The notes beneath the pieces are model-generated. The model was not told the origin of the DNA. It was given only the letters and a program-made list of their open reading frames with translations, and did not search any database. From contig WQRM01000109.1 in NCBI GenBank assembly GCA_009786735.1, positions 1 through 5,385 on the forward strand: a stretch of 5,385 bases of DNA. The letters are read 5' to 3'. A program made the translations under genes and the position numbers. This document shows positions 1 through 4,193 of the stretch, one piece after another. This DNA comes from Oscillospiraceae bacterium. GTDB lineage: Bacteria > Bacillota > Clostridia > Oscillospirales > Acutalibacteraceae. Numbering within the stretch: position 1 is the first letter of the stretch; each line of letters opens with the position of its first letter.

Positions 1-32
1 AAGAATCCACCGCGAAGCGAGATGAAGGGGCA

Positions 33-57
33 GGGGCGGCAGATTGCCGCCCCTACA
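33..57 (+). repeat. GC-rich palindromic repeat R1 (CCCCTACA-ended)
   Basis: A perfect 9-bp stem (33-41 with 45-53, three-base loop GAT) is followed directly by TACA, so the unit ends in CCCCTACA. Four further units with the same GGGGYGG...CCRCCCC-plus-TACA layout occur at 237-261, 300-324, 4044-4068 and 4101-4125. R1 has a different centre (AGATT instead of the GGCGCGCC core), so it is a divergent member. No coding role is likely; it looks like a dispersed REP/MITE-like element. Confidence 0.7.
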
Positions 58-60
58 CGC

Positions 61-180
61 GAAGACCACCCCGGCACTGCGGTGCCACCCCTCCACGGAG
101 GGGAATGGGGCTTGTTTCTTCAACAACCGTTAAGCATATGCCGCGAAGCGCCTGCTCCCCGCAGGGGCGGATTAGGTTTT
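61..180. repeat. Gene-free stretch with small hairpins
   Basis: This part of the 383-base gene-free left flank contains several short hairpins: GGCAC/GTGCC at 73-86 with loop TGCG, CCCCTC/GAGGGG at 88-103 with loop CACG, TTGTT/AACAA at 112-126, and CCTGC/GCAGG at 151-165. The layout of a CACCCC-type lead, a small hairpin and then a C-run pairing with a G-run resembles the compound repeat at 3921-4000. The string CCGCGAAGCG occurs at 10-19 and 141-150, and its core CGCGAAG again at 58-64. The short open frame across 22-225 is built of these repeats and is not called as a gene. Confidence 0.5.
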
Positions 181-236
181 TTGGGTTCTTTTTTTGCAAA
201 AGGCTGTTTTAACCTTTTGTATTGATATGGTAGCCC

Positions 237-261
237 GGGTGGCGCGCCCGCCACCCCTACA
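237..261 (+). repeat. GC-rich palindromic repeat R2
   Basis: An 8-bp stem (237-244 with 249-256) encloses the octamer palindrome GGCGCGCC and ends in CCCCTACA. It faces R3 across a 38-base centre and forms the inner part of the left arm of the 185-377 element. The flank ATATGGTAGC just upstream (226-235) recurs upstream of R5 (4080-4089), so the repeat unit probably extends beyond its GC core. Confidence 0.75.
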
Positions 262-299
262 TGTTGTGGCTTGATGTAACGTTGCACGCAATATCCACC

Positions 300-324
300 T
301 GTAGGGGCGGCGGGCGCGCCGCCC
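300..324 (-). repeat. GC-rich palindromic repeat R3
   Basis: This is an inverse copy of R2, beginning TGTAGGGG, with an 8-bp stem (305-312 with 317-324) around GGCG and containing GGCGCGCC. It can pair with R2 as well as fold on itself, so the pair could form one long hairpin or two short ones. Confidence 0.75.
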
Positions 325-383
325 GAAATAAAAAAACATCAATACAATTGTCTAAAAGAGCCTTGCAAAAAAAGAACAAGAAA

Positions 384-1157
384 TCAATCCACGCATTTTT
401 TGATGCGGTCAATTGCGCCTTTTTCGAGGCGTGAGACTTGCGCTTGCGAGATGCCGATTTCCTGTGCAACTTCCATCTGTGTGCGCCCCACCATGAAGCG
501 CAGGTGGAGGATTTTTTTTTCGCGCTGGCTTAGCGACTGCATGGACTGGCGGATCATCATCTCCGACAGCCAGCTGTCTTCGTTGTTGCGGTCGCCCACT
601 TGATCCATGACGTAGATGGTGTCGCTGCCGTCGGAATACACGGGCTCGTGCAGCGAAATGGGGTCAACGATGCTCTCCAGCGCAAGCACGATGTCCTTCT
701 TCTTCACGCCCATTTCGGCGGCGATTTCCTCCACGGTGGGTTCGCGCTGCAGGGCGATGCCCAGGCGCTCGCGGGCTTGCATGGCGTGGTAGGCGGTGTC
801 GCGCATGCTTCGGCTGACGCGAATGGCGTTGTTGTCGCGCAGGTATCGCCGGATTTCGCCGATAATCATGGGCACGGCATAGGTGGAAAAGCGCACGTTG
901 TGGGCGAGGTCGAAGTTGTCGATGGCTTTCATCAGACCGATGCAGCCGACCTGGAAGAGGTCGTCCATGTTTTCGTCGCGGTTGGTGAAGCGTTGTAGTA
1001 CACTCAAGACCAAGCGAAGGTTGCCGTTGACCATCTCCTCGCGGGCTTGTTTGTCGCCCAGCCGCACGCGCTCGAGCAGCACGCGCTTTTCGGCCTCTTT
1101 GAGCACCTTGAGCTTGGCCGTGTTGACCCCGCAAATTTCCACCTTATTGAAGTACAT
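384..1157 (-). CDS. sigG: RNA polymerase sporulation sigma factor SigG
   Basis: Sigma-G, the late forespore sigma factor, directs RNA polymerase to spore-protection, germination and signalling genes after engulfment. The 257-residue product is close to the Bacillus protein in length (about 260). Its N-terminus NKVEICGVNTAKL (4-16) is diagnostic of SigG as opposed to SigF or SigE. Region 2 is at about 36-108, with DDLFQVGCIGLMKAIDNFD (65-83) and FSTYAVPMIIGEIRRYLRD (90-108). Region 3 spans about 125-165, and the region 4.2 helix-turn-helix is at about 224-253 (TQMEVAQEIGISQAQVSRLE). Asn44 in VNGNLRLVLS matches the Bacillus Asn45 that confers sensitivity to the anti-sigma factor Gin/CsfB, so similar control is plausible. 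The ATG at 1157 has GGGAGG (1164-1169) six bases upstream. The gene is divergent from the symporter. The usual upstream partners spoIIGA and sigE are not next to it. I see no intrinsic terminator after the stop. Confidence 0.96.
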   Translation of the reverse strand: MYFNKVEICGVNTAKLKVLKEAEKRVLLERVRLGDKQAREEMVNGNLRLVLSVLQRFTNRDENMDDLFQVGCIGLMKAIDNFDLAHNVRFSTYAVPMIIGEIRRYLRDNNAIRVSRSMRDTAYHAMQARERLGIALQREPTVEEIAAEMGVKKKDIVLALESIVDPISLHEPVYSDGSDTIYVMDQVGDRNNEDSWLSEMMIRQSMQSLSQREKKILHLRFMVGRTQMEVAQEIGISQAQVSRLEKGAIDRIKKCVD

Positions 1158-1185
1158 GGTAATCCTCCCACAATTTTCTCAACAA

Positions 1186-1215
1186 GAGTATGGGAAAAAT
1201 ATCTTGCATTCATAC
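1186..1215 (-). promoter_or_regulatory. Sigma-G-type promoter of sigG (probable autoregulation)
   Basis: Read on the minus strand, a -35-like GTATG (1215-1211) and a -10-like CATACTC (1192-1186) are separated by exactly 18 bases. The Bacillus sigma-G consensus, from memory, is roughly GMATR-N18-CATNNTA, so the spacing is exact and the -10 box differs only at its last base. A start near 1179 would leave a short leader containing the GGGAGG ribosome binding site (1164-1169). SigG transcribing its own gene is known in Bacillus. First synthesis there uses sigma-F, whose promoters have related -35 boxes. Confidence 0.68.
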
Positions 1216-1232
1216 AAGAGGTGTGATATAAT
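1204..1232 (+). promoter_or_regulatory. Sigma-A promoter of the symporter gene
   Basis: TTGCAT (1204-1209), a 17-base spacer and TATAAT (1227-1232) form a strong vegetative promoter, with TG one base before the -10 (extended -10). The predicted start is near 1239. The ribosome binding site AGGAGGG (1247-1253) lies six bases before the ATG at 1260, so the leader is only about 20 bases and no riboswitch or attenuator fits. The spacer contains the -35 box of the leftward sigG promoter. Confidence 0.85.
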
Positions 1233-1259
1233 AGTGGGAATAACGCAGGAGGGCACGCA

Positions 1260-2774
1260 ATGGGATTAAAAGAAAAGTTGGGCACACTGGAAGACAAGGC
1301 ACGGGAAAACAAGCTTGCCAGCAAGGCCATGGTTGTGGTGGATGAGATCCGCGAGAACGAAAAAGACCCAGAAAAAATGAAGCTGAAGGAATACATCAGC
1401 TTTGCGCTGGGGCGACTGAGCTTTGGCTCGATTCGCCATTTGTCTGCGGGGTATCGCCAAGAGTTCTATATGTCGGCAGGGCTTGAGCCGGCACGCGCAG
1501 GCCAGCTTGTGTTTGCACAAACGATGTTTGATGCAATCGCCGACCCCATTGTGGGCTCGATGGTGGACAGCCGCAAAAACACCCAAAATGGTCGCTTTAA
1601 GCCATTCATTGCGCCGCTGGTGATTCCGCTTGCGATGCTTTCGGTGCTGATGTTTTCGCTGCCGGGCTTCGTTGGCGTGGGGCGGGCGTTCATCTGGTTC
1701 TTCGCAAGTTATGCGCTGTGGGAAATCGTGAACACGGCGGCGGGCACATCGTTTGACGCGATTGCGACGATCATGAGCGGCGACAAACGCGAGCGCACGC
1801 TGTATACCACGATTGGCGCGATTGGTCACCAGCTGTCGGGGATGATCCCTGGCTTCATTCCTGCGGTGATGGAACTGATTGCGATTGATCGCGTGACCAA
1901 CGAGCCGCGTATCTCGCAGGCCACGTTTTTCTTGATGACGGCGATTTTGTTTGGTTTGCTGGGCATCTCCACGGGCTTGTTCACCAAAAACCTCAAAGAA
2001 CGCATTGTGCCGAAAATCAAAACGCAAAACTATTTTGAGAATATCCGCATGTTCTTCCAAAACAAGAACTTGCTGCTGCTTTGGACCACCGACATCCCAC
2101 AGCTGATTTCCTCGGCGGCGGGCCCCACCAGCGCGCACTTTTATATCCACGTGGTGGGCAACCGCATCATCCAAAGCATCCAGTGGACGCTTGCGGGCAT
2201 ACCGCACTTTTTGGCGCACACACTGGCACCGTTTTTCCTCAAGCGATTCCGTCCCAGCCGCATTATTATCGCGTGCACGATGGCAAACGGCGTGAGCTTT
2301 TTGCTGCTATTTTTGATTGGTCGCATGACGGGCTTCACCACATGGTATGGCGTTGCGGTGCTGCTGATTTTCACGTCGGTTGGCTGGATTCCCGCCGGGA
2401 TTGCGGGCATTGCACGCCAGATGCTGCAGATGAACACCTTTGACTATATGGCCGCCAAAACCGGCAAACGTGCCGAGGCAACGTCGCTTGCGGCGTTCAA
2501 CGCGGGCAGCAAGATGCTGTGGGCGTTCGCGGCGCTGTTGGGCGGGTATGCGCTGCAGTATATCGGCTTCCAGCAAGACATTGGCGGTGTGATGCAAACG
2601 CAAACGCCGGAAACGCTGCAGGGGCTGTTCACGATTTTTGCGCTGTTCCCGGCGGTGGGTAATCTGCTGGGCGCGCTGCCGTTGTTCTTCTTCAAGCTTG
2701 AAGGCGCGGAGTTTGACCGCCGCATGGCCGAACTTGGCGCGGTGCAAAAAGAAAAAGAGACGATTGAACACTAA
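1260..2774 (+). CDS. MFS transporter, GPH (MelB-like) sugar:cation symporter family
   Basis: This is a probable inner-membrane symporter of the glycoside-pentoside-hexuronide:cation family; the substrate cannot be read from sequence. The 504-residue product has about 11-12 hydrophobic segments between about 80 and 478. The family signature FDAIADPIVG (90-99) carries Asp91 and Asp95, matching the MelB cation-site pair Asp55/Asp59, followed by GRFKPFI (111-117). Late in the protein, DYMAAKTGKRAEA (395-407) matches the family loop, and Lys418 aligns with MelB Lys377. Two points are odd. The loop Glu usual after DY is replaced (Ala398). A charged N-terminal extension of about 40 residues precedes a first segment (44-70) that is rich in Arg and His and poorly hydrophobic. 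The start is fixed by AGGAGGG at 1247-1253. The gene is monocistronic, between its own promoter and a strong terminator, and no sugar-catabolic gene is adjacent. Confidence 0.85.
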   Translation: MGLKEKLGTLEDKARENKLASKAMVVVDEIRENEKDPEKMKLKEYISFALGRLSFGSIRHLSAGYRQEFYMSAGLEPARAGQLVFAQTMFDAIADPIVGSMVDSRKNTQNGRFKPFIAPLVIPLAMLSVLMFSLPGFVGVGRAFIWFFASYALWEIVNTAAGTSFDAIATIMSGDKRERTLYTTIGAIGHQLSGMIPGFIPAVMELIAIDRVTNEPRISQATFFLMTAILFGLLGISTGLFTKNLKERIVPKIKTQNYFENIRMFFQNKNLLLLWTTDIPQLISSAAGPTSAHFYIHVVGNRIIQSIQWTLAGIPHFLAHTLAPFFLKRFRPSRIIIACTMANGVSFLLLFLIGRMTGFTTWYGVAVLLIFTSVGWIPAGIAGIARQMLQMNTFDYMAAKTGKRAEATSLAAFNAGSKMLWAFAALLGGYALQYIGFQQDIGGVMQTQTPETLQGLFTIFALFPAVGNLLGALPLFFFKLEGAEFDRRMAELGAVQKEKETIEH

Positions 2775-2781
2775 GTTTTTT

Positions 2782-2829
2782 GTGCGATATGTCAATTCTC
2801 ATGTTGGGAATTGACAATCGCACTTTTTT
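2782..2829 (+). terminator. Intrinsic terminator after the symporter gene
   Basis: The arms GTGCGAT (2782-2788) and TGTCAATTC (2790-2798) pair with GAATTGACA (2808-2816) and ATCGCAC (2817-2823). This gives 16 base pairs with one bulged A (2789) and a nine-base loop, followed directly by six T (2824-2829). It begins seven bases after the stop codon. Its 3' arm contains the -35 box of the carA promoter. Confidence 0.93.
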
Positions 2830-2839
2830 GATGTATAAT
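2811..2839 (+). promoter_or_regulatory. Perfect-consensus sigma-A promoter of carA
   Basis: TTGACA (2811-2816), a 17-base spacer and TATAAT (2834-2839) match the vegetative consensus at every position. The start should be near 2846, giving a leader of about 29 bases. That leaves no room for a PyrR-type attenuator, so the pyrimidine-responsive attenuation common in Firmicutes is not apparent here. The ribosome binding site AAAGGAG (2858-2864) precedes the ATG at 2875 by ten bases. Confidence 0.9.
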
Positions 2840-2874
2840 CTATTGTTAGAGAAAGCGAAAGGAGAATCACACAG

Positions 2875-3906
2875 ATGACTGCGGCAAAAAGATATTTGGT
2901 GTTGGAAAACGGCAGCGTGATGCAGGGCGATGCATTCGGTGCGGCGGTTTCGGCATCCCCGGGCGAAGTTGTTTTTTCGACGAATATGACGGGCTTCACG
3001 GAGACGGTGAGCGATCCTTCCCATTGCGGCCAAATTGTTGTGCAAACTTTCCCATTGGTGGGCAATTACGGCGTTAATCCCGCCGATGTTCAGGCGTCCC
3101 CAAAATGTGCTGGCTATGTGGTTAGCCAATTGTGTCAAACCCCCTCTCACTTTTTGAGCCAGGGAACGTTTGACGCTTTTTTTGTGCAACATGGCATCCC
3201 CGGGATTGCGGGCATTGACACGCGCGCGCTGACGAAAATGATCCGCAACGCCGGGCACTTGCGTGGCGTGCTGGTGGACAACCCAGCCGACGCGAAATTC
3301 TCGCACTGGCCGGGCGATGCGATCGCACAGGTGACGGTGAGTGAGCCAAAGCTTGCGCCCTCGGTTGACGCGAAGCATAACGTTGTGTTGTGGGACTTTG
3401 GCGTGAAGGCAAGCGAGCTGCGTGAGCTCAACGCGCGCGGCTGCAACGTGACGGTGATGCCTGCGGGCAGCACGGCCGAACATATTCTGGCGCAGAACCC
3501 GCAGGGCGTGTTGCTCAGCGCAGGTCCGGGTGACCCGGCGAGATACGCTGCCATTGCGAGCGAGATTGCCAAAGTGGCGAAAACCGGCGTGCCGGTGTTT
3601 GCGTGGGGGATGGGTCACCAGCTGCTTGCGATTGCTTGCGGCGGCAAAACCGAGCGTCTGCCTTATGGTCACCGCGGCGGGCATTCGGTGTTTGACCATG
3701 CGGCGAACAAGACGGTGATTTATCACCAAAACCATGGCTATGCGGTGGCGATGAACAGTTTGCCCGCGAATGCTGTGGCGAGCTATACGAACATGAACGA
3801 CAACACCTGCGCGGGCTTGGACTACACGGGCATTCGCGCGTTTTCGGTGCAGTTTGAACCGGCTGCTGCGCAATTTGACCGCTTTGTGACGATGATGGCG
3901 GAATAA
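2875..3906 (+). CDS. carA: Carbamoyl-phosphate synthetase small subunit homologue lacking the glutaminase triad
   Basis: CarA normally hydrolyses glutamine and passes ammonia to CarB to make carbamoyl phosphate for pyrimidines and arginine. The 343 residues contain the CarA-specific N-terminal domain (about 1-150, with FSTNMTGF at 34-41, SDPSHCGQ at 46-53 and GNYGVN at 63-68) and a class I glutamine amidotransferase domain (about 168-340). Family features kept include SAGPGDP (215-221), GHQLLAIA (247-254), GHRGGH (265-270) and QNHGYA (285-290). The catalytic residues are gone: GICLGHQ reads AWGMGHQ, placing Gly245 (codon 3607-3609) at the nucleophile Cys (E. coli Cys269). HPE reads EPA, placing Glu328 and Ala330 at His353 and Glu355. 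The following PGPxD stretch is missing, which partly explains the short length (usually about 355-385). The frame is open, with a consensus promoter and a good ribosome binding site, so recent decay looks unlikely. Glutamine hydrolysis by this protein is not expected; a structural or allosteric role with CarB is inferred. Confidence 0.93.
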   Translation: MTAAKRYLVLENGSVMQGDAFGAAVSASPGEVVFSTNMTGFTETVSDPSHCGQIVVQTFPLVGNYGVNPADVQASPKCAGYVVSQLCQTPSHFLSQGTFDAFFVQHGIPGIAGIDTRALTKMIRNAGHLRGVLVDNPADAKFSHWPGDAIAQVTVSEPKLAPSVDAKHNVVLWDFGVKASELRELNARGCNVTVMPAGSTAEHILAQNPQGVLLSAGPGDPARYAAIASEIAKVAKTGVPVFAWGMGHQLLAIACGGKTERLPYGHRGGHSVFDHAANKTVIYHQNHGYAVAMNSLPANAVASYTNMNDNTCAGLDYTGIRAFSVQFEPAAAQFDRFVTMMAE

Positions 3907-3920
3907 CGGTTGTATTTTAA

Positions 3921-4000
3921 CCCCCTCTGTCGCTGCGCGACATCTCCCCCAAAAGCCACCCCAAAAATGCAAACATTTGCGGGGACCCCAGCGGGGGAGA
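3921..4000. repeat. Compound hairpin repeat after carA
   Basis: The unit opens with CCCCCTC, then a 6-bp hairpin TGTCGC/GCGACA (3928-3933 with 3937-3942, loop TGC). TCTCCCCC (3943-3950) then pairs with GGGGGAGA (3993-4000) across an insert containing a second nested hairpin: CCCC 3959-3962 with GGGG 3981-3984, and GCAA 3969-3972 with TTGC 3977-3980. There is no trailing U-run, so it is not a typical terminator. It resembles the repeat fragment around 66-103 and looks like a dispersed non-coding element. Confidence 0.6.
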
Positions 4001-4043
4001 CCCTGGCGAAAATCGGACTTTCAGGTGTTGCCAAAGGCTTCCC

Positions 4044-4068
4044 TGTAGGGGTGGCGGGCGCGCCACCC
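4044..4068 (-). repeat. GC-rich palindromic repeat R4
   Basis: It begins TGTAGGGG and has an 8-bp stem (4049-4056 with 4061-4068) around GGCG, with GGCGCGCC inside, in the same orientation as R3. It pairs with R5 in inverse orientation, but here the TACA ends point outward, whereas in the R2/R3 pair they point inward. Confidence 0.75.
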
Positions 4069-4100
4069 AGGCGATAAAAATATGGTAGCATTAAGGTTTC

Positions 4101-4125
4101 GGGCGGCGCGCCCGCCGCCCCTACA
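4101..4125 (+). repeat. GC-rich palindromic repeat R5
   Basis: An 8-bp stem (4101-4108 with 4113-4120) contains GGCGCGCC and is followed by the CCCCTACA end, the same unit as R2. Shared flanks are ATATGGTAGC upstream (4080-4089) and CATG-TG downstream, which suggests the copied unit is longer than the GC core. Confidence 0.75.
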
Positions 4126-4143
4126 TGCTGACGATTTGAAGAT

Positions 4144-4161
4144 GGCGGACGTGAATCCGCC
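4144..4161. repeat. Small hairpin upstream of carB
   Basis: GGCGGA (4144-4149) pairs with TCCGCC (4156-4161) around the six-base loop CGTGAA. It lies about 30 bases before the carB start and has no U-run. It may be another fragment of the intergenic repeat family. It leaves the ribosome binding site free, so a direct effect on carB translation is not evident. Confidence 0.5.
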
Positions 4162-4193
4162 TGTGCCCTAACCTCAATGAAAGAGAGAATTTT

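Larger units (their letters stand above)
185..377. mobile_element. MITE-like long imperfect inverted repeat next to sigG
   Basis: The outer 15 bases GTTCTTTTTTTGCAA (185-199) are matched exactly in inverse at 363-377. Moving inward, GGCT-TTTT (202-210) matches 353-362 imperfectly, TTGTATTGAT (217-226) matches 338-347 exactly in inverse, and the GC-rich palindromes R2 (237-261) and R3 (300-324) face each other. The result is two arms of about 75 bases around a centre of about 38 bases (262-299). No protein is encoded. It resembles a non-autonomous MITE or a very large hairpin. It is not an obvious terminator, because a transcript from either side would end the fold in an A-run, not a U-run. 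I see no clear target-site duplication. Confidence 0.6.

Noticed and set aside
22..225. 67-codon open frame on the plus strand in the left flank
   Set aside because: It is made of palindromic repeat sequence, has low-complexity Gly/Pro/Arg content and resembles no protein I know; it has no convincing start signal.
33..324. CRISPR array
   Set aside because: Repeats are few, in mixed orientation, unevenly spaced and separated by sequence that is not spacer-like.
363..398. Possible sigG terminator (CGCAT/ATGCG hairpin plus a seven-T run on the minus strand)
   Set aside because: The hairpin is only 5 bp, lies within the last sigG codons, and the T-run is about 20 bases further on, too far for an intrinsic terminator.
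1266..2219. Minus-strand open frame (317 codons) opposite the symporter
   Set aside because: It is Arg/His-rich antisense translation of a clear membrane transporter gene.
2840..2874. PyrR-binding attenuator or riboswitch in the carA leader
   Set aside because: The predicted leader is only about 29 bases and contains no hairpin pair.
3595..3630. Loss of the CarA catalytic Cys as a frameshift or sequencing artefact
   Set aside because: The frame is uninterrupted on both sides with conserved family residues, and two other triad positions are changed independently far downstream.
2692..3972. Long minus-strand open frame (426 codons) opposite carA
   Set aside because: It is antisense to an unmistakable carA; the translation is rich in Arg, His and Ala, typical of the reverse frame of G+C-biased codons.
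4131..4193. Separate carB promoter (TTGAAG at 4136-4141)
   Set aside because: No acceptable -10 box at 16-18 bases; the rest of the gap also lacks a paired -35/-10.
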